From the NCBI GenBank assembly GCA_964019415.1, contig OZ025878.1, forward strand, positions 595,001-659,000: DNA of 64,000 bases, read 5' to 3'. A model generated the notes under the pieces. That model was not told the origin of the DNA. It was given only the letters and a program-made list of their open reading frames with translations, and ran no database searches. The stretch comes from Ianthella basta (taxonomy: Eukaryota; Porifera; Demospongiae; Verongiida; Ianthellidae). This document shows, piece by piece, positions 38,678 to 51,615 of this stretch (its first letter is position 1; every line of letters begins with the position of its first letter). The position numbers and the translations under genes are program-made.

Positions 38678-38894
38678 TTTTCGCAACTGTTCTCTCAACC
38701 GCTGGATATGGGTTTGTTGCTCTTTAATGGTTGCATCCTTCTCCACCAATGCCGCGTCCTTCTCCTTAATCACCTCATCCTTCTGTCTGCATTCTTTCTC
38801 CTTGGCTGACAATTGCTTTCTCAATGCCTCGAGATGGCGATCGTCCTCCACGATGGCCTCACTCATCTCCCTCAATGCGTCACTGTTGTTCTGT
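38678..38894 (-). CDS. Coiled-coil tail exon like that of the 54312-55424 kinase
   Basis: Exon from an acceptor TTACAG (about 38895) to a donor AAAA|GTGAGT. It encodes ALRKQLSAKEKECRQKDEVI and KDATIKEQQTHIQRLREQLR, close to HLRQQLSAKEEECRQKSEAL and VKDATIQALQADIQQLRDQL at the kinase C-terminus, and ends at the equivalent donor. No kinase domain is visible upstream: the next sequence is a Ty3 fragment. Probably a partial gene copy cut by rearrangement. Confidence 0.5.
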
Positions 38895-39199
38895 CTGTAA
38901 ACTGAATGGGCGCACGTACCCTTTCTGATGTTACGCCCGTCGGGCAGCACACCGAACTGGTCACTCGGAGAGGGGATTAACTCAATGCACACACACACGA
39001 GGCAGGCACACATCTGCGCATGCGTACAATATAACGTAAGAATAATAAGTAGGTGTACCTGCACGTGACAGTAAGATGATGTCAGAATAATAATAACCAT
39101 GCACTAGTGACTACTATATGTATGCAACTGAACACAACACAAAGTCAGTACAGAGTTAACACATACACTGTCACACTGCCCCTGCGGGGAAATAAAGCC

Positions 39200-40203
39200 G
39201 ACCCGGCTTTAAGTACTAGTTGAAATCTGGACGATAGTAGTCTGGGGCTGCACGCTGAAGCCGAGGGTAGCGAGGTGGGGGCATTGGATGCCGTTGTTGC
39301 TGTGGGCAAGAGGTGGTCAGGTCAACATTGTCCACAACTTCGAGAGTTGTGCCAGGGGGCTGTGGAGTGGGCTCACCAGGGGAATCCCCTGGACTTGGGG
39401 AGACTGGTGCAGTAGTAATGGAGAGGCGGATGTCTGGTGGTCACAGCTTGAGGCGGTCAAAATGCACTACTAGGCGCTGGCGTGATGCCTGAGTATTCTG
39501 GATGCGGTAAACAGCATCTGAGAGCTTCCTCACCACACGGAAAGGTCCGGTCCAGGGACGCCGGAGCTTCTTGGATTGGCCACGCGACACTGCATGCGAA
39601 TGGAGCCACACCAAATCTCTGCATTCGTAGGGTTTACCGTGAACCCTTCTGTCGTAGAGATCTTTCTGGCGACATAACTTGTGGCCTAACTGCACCCTCA
39701 CCTGACGGTAGGCTGACTCCAGACTTTGATGGAGCTTCTCAGCATATTCCGTAGGAGTGCAGGCCCGAGGGGTCGGGGTTCCGTACATGACATTGATGGG
39801 CATCCATGCTTGGCGGCCAAACATTAGGTAGAATATTATTAATGGCGTGTAACCAGTTGTTGGATGTATACTGGTGTTGTATGCCATACACAGGTGACGG
39901 AGGTGTCCCTCCCATTCAAATGGGCGCTCCTGGACCGCGGTGGCCAACATAGCCAAAAGGGTCCGGTTAAAGCGTTCTACCAGACCATCGCATTGTGGGT
40001 GGTAAGGAGTTGTACAGGACTTGGCAATACGTACCCAGGAGCTCGAGCTTGCACACCTCAGCGATTACAGTGGACTCAAACTGCTTTCCCTGATCTGAAT
40101 GCAGCTGCTCGGAAAAAGAGCTCGTCGGTAAGTTTTCTGATTCCGGGAGTGGGCCAAGGATGTCCACAGCTATGAGCTGCATGGGGGTTCCCACTTTAAT
40201 GCT
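39200..40203 (-). mobile_element. Ty3-type retrotransposon fragment (integrase 3' part)
   Basis: Minus-strand frame 39956-39441 is a chromodomain-less integrase C-terminus (HPTTGYTPLIIFYLMFGRQA, KLRRPWTGPFRVVRKL), preceded by a degenerate catalytic core with frameshifts (DILGPLP, HSDQGKQFES). Different family from the element at 21682. Its edge at about 40203 is fused directly to S28 exon 3 sequence. Confidence 0.75.
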
Positions 40204-41570
40204 TGTCTCGCTGACCTCGCCTACTTCCACTCATTTGTGGTAGACATGTTCTAACTCACTACAACAAACAAATGGATCTGCTTCGGAGCTAGGGTCGTAC
40301 CTAGGTGAGCCTGTGCATGGTACAGTGCAGAAGTCGGGTTAACGATTGCTGACATTCTTGCCACTACCGTTATGTATGGGAGAGGTTTAAGTACAATTCC
40401 TGTTCTGCTAAAGTCACTGTTGTCACAGTTGCACATTCAGTTTCCTCTTGGCCTCTCCAGAGGAAACCGAATGTGCCTAGTCTTGCATAGCCAGACTACC
40501 ATTTTGTCTTTTGGGAGGGCGGAGTCTGTGCCTGACCAAAATGGCGGTCTGACTACGCATTGACTAGAATGTGCCACTGTGCTCATGTACTGTAGCCAAC
40601 ACATTGTTCTGACTCGTCTGTGATGTACTACACATGTGACCATTATTGGGTCCTGCTCTGGATAGTAGCACCTCTCGTGCTGAGGCATAGCAGAATGTGC
40701 TTATAGGCATTGTGAATATACTTGTCTACCGGGACCTTGAGGACCCCGTACAGTCGTTTGCTTTTTCTTCTTGTCTGATTGTGAAAAAGTGGCATATATG
40801 GCCACCTGCACTGTATACAGACAAAATTGCTGTACAACTCCATCAATTAATGTGTAGGGCAAGACTGGGGGGGGGGGGCAATAATACATTTATTCACATG
40901 AAAGAGATGAGCTTTGTTTTGTGGTGTGCTATGTAGTGTAGTGTTTGGGCTTTCTCCATATGTCCTTATTAGGAAGTCTATCGGCTTGGTTCCGCATCAA
41001 GTATCTCCACCTCGTAGTGGGTGCCATAGCAACCAGTGCCCCTGTGGAGGCCAAGCTCAACTTTGTCGAGTACCTAGAAGTAGTCAGCAACTCACTGGCC
41101 ACAGCACAGCAAGGGGAGGAGTGCGTGAATGCGGTGAAGATGGCCAATGAAAAACTTACCAGCCTCCTTCAAAACAAGGACTCTTGGAGTGTGGTGGAGA
41201 AGATGTTCAAGTGAGCCAACTCTCTGCTTCATTCCCTGTCAAATTGGGTGAAGGGCTGGAGAGAAGGGAGAGGGAGGGGGCTTGGAGGTGCATGAGAGAC
41301 ACAGTGACAACTGCAGTGCTGCCTTGAACTTTCTTGAGTGGCTGATTAAGATAGTTTTCCGTGATCTTCAACCTTATGCACACGTTTTGTACATGTCCCT
41401 CCCTCCTGCCACGGCCCCTGCCCCTCCCCCTGTAGGGTGGACCCTCCTCTTCAGAATGAGTTGGACGTGCAGAACCTGGCCCAGTCACTTGCAGGGAACT
41501 TCATGGGCATTGTGCAGTACAACAAGGACAACACTGCCTTTGAGGTGTGTGTGTGTGCGTGTGCATGTGT

Positions 41571-41572
41571 CA

Positions 41573-41653
<81 letters not shown>
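41571..41653 (+). repeat. (GT)n in S28-2 intron 5
   Basis: Begins about 25 bp after the donor, with GTGCGTGTGCATG variants between; longer than the copy-1 tract at 13795. Confidence 0.93.
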
Positions 41654-41654
<1 letters not shown>

Positions 41655-41929
41655 TGTTGTTTACTCTGTGAACAGTACCCTTCACCACTTAGAAGTGACA
41701 CCTTCCCCTCCGTCCCTCCCCTCTTTCTAGGGTCATGTTCTCCCTGGCACCATTGAAGACCTGTGTGCTGTCATGAACAACAAGACAGTGGGAGATGAAC
41801 TTGCTCGCTACGCTGAGGTCAACAGCCAACTACTTGCCTTCTACGAGCAACCCAGTATGGACGTGAGCTACAGCGGCTACATCGCTGCAATGAGAAACAC
41901 CAGCTGGGACGCACCTACTTCAGGGGGAG

Positions 41930-41961
41930 GTGTGTCTGTGTGTGTGTGCATGCATGCGCGC

Positions 41962-41997
<36 letters not shown>

Positions 41998-42011
41998 ATG
42001 CATGCGCGCGT

Positions 42012-42047
<36 letters not shown>

Positions 42048-42066
42048 GTGTGCATGTGTGTGTGTC
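41930..42066 (+). repeat. Imperfect (GT)n with GCATGC blocks in S28-2 intron 6
   Basis: GT repeat broken by two GCATGCATGCGCGC units, alternating purine-pyrimidine throughout (Z-DNA-prone). Starts at the splice donor. Confidence 0.93.
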
Positions 42067-42219
42067 TTGCATTTGGTTGTATCTCACACCTCATGGGTTT
42101 CATGTAAAGCATTATTGCACAATGTATCAATGGTCCTACGTAGCAGTGCTAAAAGAGGAGCCACCTAGTGTTTTATGGATGCTAAACAGTTTTTATGAAA
42201 ACAAACATTTCAATGCTTC

Positions 42220-42510
42220 CCTCCCCACTCCCCTCCCCTCCCTCCCCTCTCACCTCCCCTCCCCTCCCCTCCCTACTCCCCTCCACTCCTCTCCCCTTCC
42301 CTCCCCTCTCCCCTTCCCTCCCCTCCCCTCCCCACTTCCCTCCCCTCCCCTTCCCTCCCCTCCCCTCCCCTCCCTACTCCCCTCCACTCCTCTCCCCTCC
42401 CCTCCCCTCCCTACTCCCCTCCACTCCTCTCCCCTTCCCTCCCCTCCCCTTTCCTCCCCACTACCCTCCCCTCTCTCCCCTCCCCTCCCCTCCCCTCCCC
42501 TCCCTTCCCA
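42220..42510 (+). repeat. CCCCT-type pyrimidine minisatellite before S28-2 exon 7
   Basis: About 290 bp of C/T with larger repeated units (CCCTACTCCCCTCCACTCCT recurs three times). The copy-1 intron has only about 85 bp here, so the array expanded after duplication. Confidence 0.93.
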
Positions 42511-43190
42511 TAGGGCGTCAGTGGGTGTTCCAGACTTGCTCTCAGTTTGGCTACTACCAGACCTCAGACAGCCCCTCCCAGCCGTTTGGCTTACTCTTCC
42601 CTCTCAAGTTCTCCATTCAACAATGCATGGACATTTATGGAGACCAATTCAACAACACCTTCCTCGCTGCTGCAGTGAACTGGACCAACATGTACTATGG
42701 AGGTTGGAACATAAGCACATCTGTCACCAACATTGTCTTCCCCAATGGGTCTATTGACCCTTGGCATGCTCTTGGAGTCACAACTAGCCTGTCCGAAACG
42801 CTGGTAGCCATCTTTATCCATGGTACCGCCCACTGTGCTAACATGTACCCCGCTACCACTGACGACCCAGCAGAGCTCACTAACGCAAGAGCAACAATCG
42901 CTGCTACCATTGGGAAGGTACACTTGTGTGTGCATATCAATACACTGTGTGTCTTACTGTACTAACTGCACATAAATTTGTGTCATGATGATTTTACCCT
43001 CTCTCTTTGTATTCTCCTTTGTTGCAGTGGCTGCAGGAGTGATGGCCTGAGACAAATTTAGCTGTAGTACTAGTAACAACATGAAGATTCGTTGAAATTG
43101 GGATGTAATACAATATTGATAGTTTTCTCTGTTTGAAGCATCACCGTTCGCGCTTCGAGTCGTTGTTCACTCGTTTTTGTGTGTTGAAAA

Positions 43191-45270
43191 ATGGCGTCAG
43201 TTGAAATTGAGAGCGCTGAGTGAGTGTGTATTCCCTTTGCTGCAAGGTTCAGTAGGAATAGATTGCATCTGTCGCGCAAGCACTACATTTCTTTATCCTT
43301 TTCTACAGCGTTATTCGTCTTGTGGAGCAGTTCTTGAAGGAGAGCAACCTCCTCCGGACACTGGCCACTCTGCAGGTAGCTGCCTAGCTAGCTAGACAGC
43401 CGGAGTATGTCCAATAGTCTATACACGCATCATTGTCTGCAATTGAGCGGAAACTGTATGTGTGGGTATATACGTAATGAACGCGCGCTGTTATACGTAT
43501 ACGTTTACACTCAACAAATTATGAAGTATTCCGTCCATTAATGATCTACCGGTCATCATAATGCACCTCATCTTAGCATCCCCTCTCCTTCTGCCCTCCT
43601 CCTCTCTCTCTCCTATTCCTCCTCCTCCCATCCCCTTACCTCCCCCCCCCCCAGAGTGAGAGTGGTATATCCCTCAACACTGTGGACAGTATTGACAGTT
43701 TTGTGTCTGACATCAACCATGGTCACTGGGACATTGTCCTCTCAGTGGTGCAGTCACTGAAACTGCCCGACAAGAAACTAATGGACCTTTACGAGCAGGT
43801 CAGTAGGTAGCCTGGCGCGCTAGACCCTACTTCACATTATTACATGTGGGCGGAACAGAAGTAGGTTCTTCTACCACTTCACAATAATGGGAAGTTGGGT
43901 CTAACGGGCTAGACATGTTAGTCAGTGGGAGGTGATAAGATGGTTGGTAGTTGGAAGGGAACTCACGACTTTAACCCCCTAGCTACCACCTCCTCACTCC
44001 TCCTCCCCCTCTCCTCCCCCAACGCCATTTTAGATTGTCCTGGAGCTGATAGAGTTACGTGAGTTAGGTGCAGCGCGCTCCCTCCTGCGTCAGACAGACC
44101 CCATGATCATGTTGAAGCAGCAGTTTCCCGATCGCTATGTTCACTTGGAGAACATGATGGGAAGGTCGTACTTTGACCCTCGTGAGGTCAGTGGGTGGGG
44201 CATGGGTGGGGTCTGGGAGTACATGGTCTGTGACAGGTATAGTTCCCTCTAATGATTGGGCACTCTTTCAATGGTGGAGCCTATTTCTTCACATTTAAGC
44301 AAAAATACATAGGAAGTTATTTACTGTGGTGCATGGTGTTCACTCCATGCAGGCGTACCCTGAAGGAGGGAGCAAGGAGAAGAGGAGAGCTGCCATTGCA
44401 CAAGGCAAGCACACAACTACAAAGTAGTCTGCTAAGATAGCATGCAACTACCATATATACGAGCACCTCCCCTCCCCTCCCCCTCCCCTCCCCTCCCCTC
44501 CCCTCCCCTCCCCTCCCCTCCCCTCCCCTCCCCCTCCTCTCTTCCCCCCCCCCCCACAGCCCTGTCTGGTGAGGTGTCTGTCGTGCCACCGTCGCGCCTC
44601 ATGTCACTTCTGAGCCAGTCCTTGAAGTGGCAGCGACACCAAGGCCTCCTTCCTCCGGGGTCCTCCATTGACCTCTTCCGAGGGAAGGCCTCCATGAGGG
44701 AGGTGGAGGACGAGCAGTATCCAACTACTCTGGCCAAGACCATCAAGTTTACTGCAAAGTCATACCCCGAGAGCGCTTGTTTCTCTCCCGATGGGCAGTT
44801 TCTGGTCACAGGAAGTGCTGACGGGTTCATTGAGGTGTGGAACTACCTGACAGGGAAGATCAGGAAGGACCTCAAGTACCAGGCACAGGTGCGTGTGTGG
44901 GTGTGGGTGTGTGTGGTTGTGGTGTAAAGTAGTGTGTGTGTGATGATGGACCCTTCTCTACAACTCACATGCAGGACAACTTTATGCTAATGGAGGCTGC
45001 CGTGCTGAGTCTCTGCTTCAGTAGAGACAGTGAGATGCTCGCTTCTGGAGCCAACGACGGCAAGATTAAGGTCAGCCATTTTCCCCTCCCACCCTTCACA
45101 CTCACAACCTCACCAACCCATCTCCATACCACCCTCACATTGAAGGTATGGAAAGTTGCAACAGGTCAGTGCTTGAGACGGTTTGACCCCGCCCACTCCA
45201 AAGGTGTCACTAGTGTGGAGTTCTCTCGAGACGCCAGCCATCTTCTCAGCTGTTCATTTGATGCCGCCAT

Positions 45271-45331
<61 letters not shown>

Positions 45332-46240
45332 CATGAAGCTAGCTAGCTATTTCCCTCCCTCGTGCCATACACTCAATAGGGTCCATGGATTAAAGTCTGG
45401 CAGAGTACTAAAGGAGTTCCGAGGCCACACCTCCTTTGTCAACCAGGCTCACTACATTCCCGACACTAACAATGTCATCTCCTGTAGCAGTGACGGGACA
45501 ATCAAGGTGACACTGCGTCACAGTGTCAACTGTCATGTCCATGTTCCCAAGTGGCCCTGACGTTGATAGTCTCTTCTTCCATTCCCTCTCAGCTGTGGAG
45601 TCTGAAGACGACAGAGTGTGTCAACACTTTCAAGGCGTCACTGTCAGGTTCAGAGACTGACGTCACTGTCAACTCTGTCCACATGCTACCAAAGACACCA
45701 GACCACTTTATTGTGTGCAATAGAAGCAACTCTGTCACTGTGATGAATCTACAGGGACAGGTGAGGGGGGAGGGGTGGGGGAGTGGAGTGGGGGGAGGGG
45801 AGGGGTGGTGTGTGTGTGGTAATTCCGATATGTTCTTGTTGCATGCATTAGATGAATACTTCATGCTACTGTCCACCACTTCAGATTGTCCGTACTTTCA
45901 CGTCTGGCAAGCGCAGTGGAGGTGATTTTGTGTCATGTATTGTGTCCCCTCGTGGTGAGTGGATCTACACAGTTGGGGAGGACCACACCATCTACTGCTT
46001 CAGTACATCCACTGGGAACCTGGAGCATGCCATGGAGGTGTGTGTGTGTGTGTGTGTGTTGTGTTGATAAGTGCACATGTGCATACTACACACACACACA
46101 CACATATATACATCCCTGTACTCCCCCCCCCCCCCCTCCAGGTACATGACAAGGATGTGATTGGTCTAGAGCACCACCCACACCAGAATCTCCTGGCCAC
46201 CTTTGGGGAGGACACACAGCTCAAACTGTGGAAACCATAG
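43191..46240 (+). CDS. SMU1: SMU1, WD40-repeat splicing factor (intact copy)
   Basis: Twelve exons: 43191-43219, 43309-43375, 43655-43798, 44034-44186, 44353-44404, 44560-44888, 44975-45070, 45146-45273, 45380-45506, 45593-45760, 45885-46037 and 46142-46240. They join in frame to 514 residues; human SMU1 is 513. N-terminal LisH ([20 protein letters not shown]), CTLH ([14 protein letters not shown]), the SMU1 signature [20 protein letters not shown], then a WD40 propeller from about residue 210 to the end ([20 protein letters not shown] ... TQLKLWKP). SMU1 works with RED/IK in spliceosomal B complex activation. Intron 5 uses a GC donor (CAAG|GCAAGC), as in the other two copies. The donors of exons 8 and 11 are the first GT of GT microsatellites. 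It is the only undamaged copy of three. Confidence 0.93.
44465..44557 (+). repeat. (CCCCT)n tract before SMU1 exon 6
   Basis: Pyrimidine repeat directly upstream of the acceptor CACAG; a longer version is at 58627-58737 in copy 3 and a short one in copy 1. Confidence 0.93.
45274..45330 (+). repeat. (GT)n at the SMU1 exon 8 donor
   Basis: The exon reads ATCAA and the GT repeat begins at once; no other donor is available before the next exon. Confidence 0.93.
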
Positions 46241-47122
46241 ACACACACTCTGCATGTAGTCAAGTGGTGTAAAGTGGAAGGACTCCTTTTGTAATTGGTG
46301 TCCTTATAATTAGAGCTACTGATTGTTTTGATGACCAGCAATTGATACAAAATGTCTTCTCAGGATGTAATAATAACATTCCACAATATTGTTATAGAGC
46401 AGGTGTTCACCAAAGTCCGGCCCTGGTACTGATTGTTGTTATATATTACGGGGTTACAAGGACTTCACAAAAATCCTTAGATATATATGCAAGCTAGAGG
46501 CAATGGTAAAATACCGACAATTAACCTATAGGTCCAGTACATCCAGCTACAAGCCTAGTTTATACGAAAAACCTATTATGAATGCGCAATAGTGCTGACA
46601 ATTTTTGGCAGAAGAAAATATTAATTGGCAGATTGCTCTCAAAACTGCCAATCCGCCAAACTAAATTCCCTGCCAAATTTCAGGCCATACAGTTCAATCA
46701 AACACCTAAAAACAAAGATGTACTTATGTATATATTCGGTGTATACCATGCAGTCAGTCATCAGTCCATGCAACATAAACACCATCCGCACGCAGCTGTC
46801 AACATGCACCTTAGTCTAGCAAGCTAGCCCCACTTCGCATTCGGGCAAGCACCTGGCGGTGAAGTGGGGCTAGCACGCTAGACTACATGCACCTTCACAG
46901 CAGGTTAATTTGCAGCCATTAAAATTCAAAGATACAAGTTGTACAATGAATATCATTACCAAGTTCAAAGTACAACAATGATACAATGAATACAATTTAC
47001 AGCTACCCACCATACACACTACCGCACTAATAGTTAAGAGTACATGTGTGCTCTTAGTGTTACAAAACATGTTACATACTTGATAAATAACAAGAGGTTA
47101 AGTCTAAATTGAAAAGTTTATG
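46241..47122. other. SMU1-2 downstream sequence
   Basis: Non-coding region homologous to 20862-21660 and 61111-61963. Contains the small element at 46813-46886. Confidence 0.6.
46813..46886. mobile_element. 74-bp foldback element with 9-bp target duplication
   Basis: Ends AGTCTAGCAAGCTAGCCCCA and its near complement, flanked by ATGCACCTT at 46804-46812 and 46887-46895. Not present in the homologous positions of the other two blocks. The 9-bp duplication suggests a Mutator-like MITE. Confidence 0.7.
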
Positions 47123-47830
47123 TTAGAAACACTGCACACGTCTGTTTACAAAATCAACTACACACACCACACCATTGTCATCAACACATATACCAGAAAG
47201 GCCATTAAACCTCCCAGGATCAGCACCTTTCCCTCCAAACTCGTGAACCAGTTCTCCTTCCAATGTGTATACCATTACAATGTGCGAATCAATTGAATTG
47301 ATCAACAAATGGTTGTCACTAGTAGCAGCAATGCAGGTTGGGACATACTTGGTCTGGAAATATCTCTTAAAAGTGCCTTCTTTAGACCACACACAAACTC
47401 TCCTATTGCCATTATCAGTAACATACACGAGGCAATCTGAACCAAATGCTATGCCAATAACTGTATCAAAACACCCTGGCCACTTCCTTTAGAGCCAAAA
47501 GTAAACAGAAACTTGCCATCTTCATTGTGAACAGTGACACGTTTGTTGCCTTGGTCACAGATGTAAATCAAATGTTCTGTGCTAATTGACACACCAGTAG
47601 GTTTGCGACACTATACAACAAACCATGAAGCACTCCTTTCCCAATGGACCTCACCAATGCACCCTCTTTGGTGAGAAGATGTTCGTATAATACTCGTTCT
47701 TATAATCTGTCACAGCTAGCAGTCCCTCACTGTTTACAGCTATTGCACTATACCTACCACCCTCTGGACTGTGTTTGATGACCTTCTGACACCTTCCCAG
47801 CTTCCTCCAGTCCCTGAGAGGGTGCTTCAC
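47123..47830 (-). pseudogene. NHL-repeat exon, paralogue 2, degenerate
   Basis: Keeps the 5' end (VKHPLRDWRKLGRCQKVIKH) and the 3' blades (GVVCVVDFVNRRVQCF) but a blade or more is deleted around 47600, with frameshifts near 47480 and 47690. The acceptor is CTGAAG instead of CTGCAG. Confidence 0.8.
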
Positions 47831-47879
47831 CTTCAGGTAATACAACAGAAATGTATACACCACAGCCTACACACACACA

Positions 47880-48545
47880 GACACACGTGCGTAAACATTC
47901 TCCTTATTAAGACCAAGGTACAACAAAAATAAGGAGAATGGAGTCACTGAGTAACAGTAATTGCCAACATGCTGCAGGACGCATGGCACAACGTATAACT
48001 GTTGGTGATCGACTCTGTAGGTTCGGAAGAGATGTGTGTGCATATGGTATGATGTGTATGCATATGAGTGTGTATGCATATGTGTGTGTGTGCATATGGT
48101 GGTGGGTGTATGCATAAGAATGCGAATTGTGTATATGCATAGGGAAGTTGTGTGTATGTGTATGGGTGTGTATGCGTATGGGTGTGTATGCATATGGGGT
48201 GTGTGTGTATGCATGTATGTAAGTTGTATATAAGGTAGTGTGTGCATAGGAATATGGAGTGATGTGTGTGCATCGTTGTCAGGCTAGCCAGAAGTCTCTT
48301 GGTCTCGTGTTGCTGCTCCTTCTTGAGTAGACACCGGTTGACCCTCTGTGCTGTTGTGGCAGGGACTGCTGAATCGATTCCATCTTACCAAGCTGGATGG
48401 CAGCACTGCTTGGCTCTGTTCTCGATCCACTTCTGCTGCCATGTAGTAGCAGGAGGCCGTTGGGCTTTGTTCCCTCCTCCGCCCGCCAGCCGTTGGGGAG
48501 ATTCGTCCCTCATCCGCCCGTCGGAGTCCTGCCTGCCCCAAGTCA
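47880..48545 (-). mobile_element. Interspersed repeat, copy 2 (inverse of 18079-18600)
   Basis: Reads in the opposite direction to copy 1, from GGAGAATGTTT next to a GT/CA tract to the CGGATGAGGGACGAATCTCC region. The internal TATGCACACAC-type array (about 48030-48240) is longer than in copy 1. Confidence 0.65.
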
Positions 48546-48571
48546 GGCCTTAGGTCGCCTGACAGACCGGT

Positions 48572-49152
48572 GTCACAGTTTATTTTACCCCCCGTATAGA
48601 GATTCTCCCCGGGTAACAGAAGGTTGGTTAAACGACACAGAAATGCTGATAGAAGCTAGTAAAATGCACCCTGCTGCAGGATGAGACTTACCACTACCAG
48701 AAGAGACTGTTAGGTGACGATATGTGTGAACCCTGCACTTCCTTTTGCAGTCCTTGCAGAAGACTACATCAATCAGGTTTTTGTCCTTCTACCATGGCTG
48801 GGATGCTTGTGTAGTCCTCTGGGTTCTCGAAGAATGTCAAGAGGGCACTACTACAACGAGCAGAAGTGCTTGAGTAGCAGTACGGCGTGCAGTTTCGCAA
48901 ACTGGTGGACATTGATGTGCAGGTACACCGACGCTGCAGCCTGAGCATGTGAGGAGCATGAAACGGTCTGAATCTTAGCTACTGCTTGTCAAAGTAGGGT
49001 TGATGGATGTCAGAACAACCCCTCGACGTGAAACACACCAAAAGAGTTAAGAAATACTCAGAAATTCGAAGCCGGGGGATAAAGTATCCTAGAATATTAA
49101 GTTTATTTTACCCGGGAGGATACAAAACTGGGGGGATGGAATAAACCGTGAC
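48572..49152. mobile_element. Inverted-repeat element with GTCAC ends
   Basis: GTCACAGTTTATTTTACCCC at the left and the complement of GTCACGGTTTATTCCATCCC at the right, flanked by ACCGGT on both sides. 581 bp, no coding frame. Superfamily not recognised; the 6-bp match is palindromic and could be chance. Confidence 0.55.
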
Positions 49153-49435
49153 ACCGGTGTGTTGTGATTGTTTCCCTTATATATAGTCGCCGAGGACGCA
49201 TCTGTCTGCTTCCCTAGGTTCGCGGTCGATGGCCAAAGTTCGCACCTCCGTCGGCCTCGCGCTCAGGCTGCCTAACTCTCCCTTTGCGGAAGCTCCGAAG
49301 TCCAAGTCTGTTGCTCTTTTTGGGACTGTTCTGTCCTTCAGGCATAGGCTTGGCGTCATTCGGGTGCAAACGTCTAGTGAAACATACTAACTTCTCCAAC
49401 ACGGTTCCTCGCGGTCGCCATTTTGACGGATGACG
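49153..49435. other. CpG-rich stretch with CRE-like site and short minus-strand ORFs
   Basis: Higher CpG than surroundings. TGACGTCA (49431-49438) lies just upstream, in minus sense, of an ATG in context AAAATGGCG (49421-49419). Only 15 codons follow before a stop unless the GTTAGT there is a splice donor. Possible promoter and first exon of an unplaced gene; not called as CDS. Confidence 0.3.
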
Positions 49436-50509
<1,074 letters not shown>

Positions 50510-51334
50510 TCAAAAAACCTGTACACAAAATTTATTATTATCAACTACATACACCAGTCCACTGTCATCGACATGAACCGCACAAGGGGCAGCCTGTGCA
50601 GCTATGAAAGAGACTTCGAATTCCTTTCCAAACTCATGAACCAGTTCACCTTCCAATGTGTATACCATAATAGTGTGGGAGAGGAATGAAGTGATCAACA
50701 AATGGTTGTCACTAGTAGCAGCAATGGCAAGAGGTTCATACTTTGGTTTGAAGTCTCTCTCAAACTTGCCTTCTTTAGACCACACACAAATTCTCTGTGA
50801 ACTATAATTAGTAACATACACGAGGCCATCTGAACCGAATGTTATGTCAAGAGGCCCTTCACAATTTCCTTGTGAGCCAAAAGCAAACAGAAACTTGCCG
50901 TCTTCATCGTGAACTGTGACACGGTGGTTGCCAGTATCGCAGATATAAATCAGACCTTCTGGGCTAACGGATATACCATTGGGCTTCTGAAGACAATAAC
51001 CACTTCCACTTCCTGCATGGCGTATGATCTGAAGCGGTCGGCCATTTTGGGACAGCTTGATTACTTTATGGTTGTCCCATTCTGTCACCCAAACATTCCC
51101 TTTGAGATCAAATGCAACACCCGGCAACGAATGACCAAGCACTCCATTCCCAATGGACCTCATCAATACACCCTCTTTCGTGAGAAGATGAATACACTTG
51201 TTGCTTTCATCTGTCACCGCTAGAAGACCATCACTGTGCACAGCCACTGCAATATACTTACCACCTTCTGGGCTGTGTTGGATGACCTTCTGACACCTTC
51301 CTAGCTTCCTCCAGTCCCTAAGAGAGTGCTTCAC
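50510..51334 (-). CDS. NHL-repeat protein, C-terminal exon (paralogue 3)
   Basis: 275 codons, acceptor CTGCAG|GTG at 51334, TGA at 50510. Blades visible as GLLAVTDES, GNVWVTEWDN, GLIYICDTGNHRV, GLVYVTNYSS, HLLITSF and GLVYVVDNN; a six-bladed propeller is expected. It is open, but the final blade has diverged (ends NKFCVQVF rather than NRRVQCF). No N-terminal exons seen upstream. Confidence 0.75.
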   Translation of the reverse strand: MKHSLRDWRKLGRCQKVIQHSPEGGKYIAVAVHSDGLLAVTDESNKCIHLLTKEGVLMRSIGNGVLGHSLPGVAFDLKGNVWVTEWDNHKVIKLSQNGRPLQIIRHAGSGSGYCLQKPNGISVSPEGLIYICDTGNHRVTVHDEDGKFLFAFGSQGNCEGPLDITFGSDGLVYVTNYSSQRICVWSKEGKFERDFKPKYEPLAIAATSDNHLLITSFLSHTIMVYTLEGELVHEFGKEFEVSFIAAQAAPCAVHVDDSGLVYVVDNNKFCVQVF

Positions 51335-51370
51335 CTGCAGGTAATACAACAGAAATGTATACACCACAGC

Positions 51371-51478
<108 letters not shown>

Positions 51479-51615
51479 CCAGCGGCCATGTTTGCGGTTA
51501 CGTCATTGCGTTGTCCAATCGAATGCCCGTTTTAATGCCACACACAAGCAAACGAACGAACAAACGAACGAACGAATGAACGAACGAATGCACAGACTGG
51601 AAAAGATTAAATATA

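Larger units (their letters stand above)
40206..43042 (+). pseudogene. S28 serine carboxypeptidase duplicate, 5' truncated
   Basis: Starts inside exon 3, then exons 4-8 at 40973-41210, 41436-41544, 41731-41929, 42514-42917 and 43028-43042, all open and the same lengths as in the intact gene. Exons 1-2, including the signal peptide, are missing. Exon 3 has a CAA to TAA change (GTTCTAACTCACT) and an insertion that destroys the GGSYPG serine site. Asp (SIDPWHALG) and His (GTAHCANMY) regions are kept. Cannot give an active enzyme. Confidence 0.88.

Noticed and set aside
41930..42066. GCATGCATGCGCGC blocks as a regulatory element
   Set aside because: They are variants within a GT microsatellite; alternating purine-pyrimidine is expected there.
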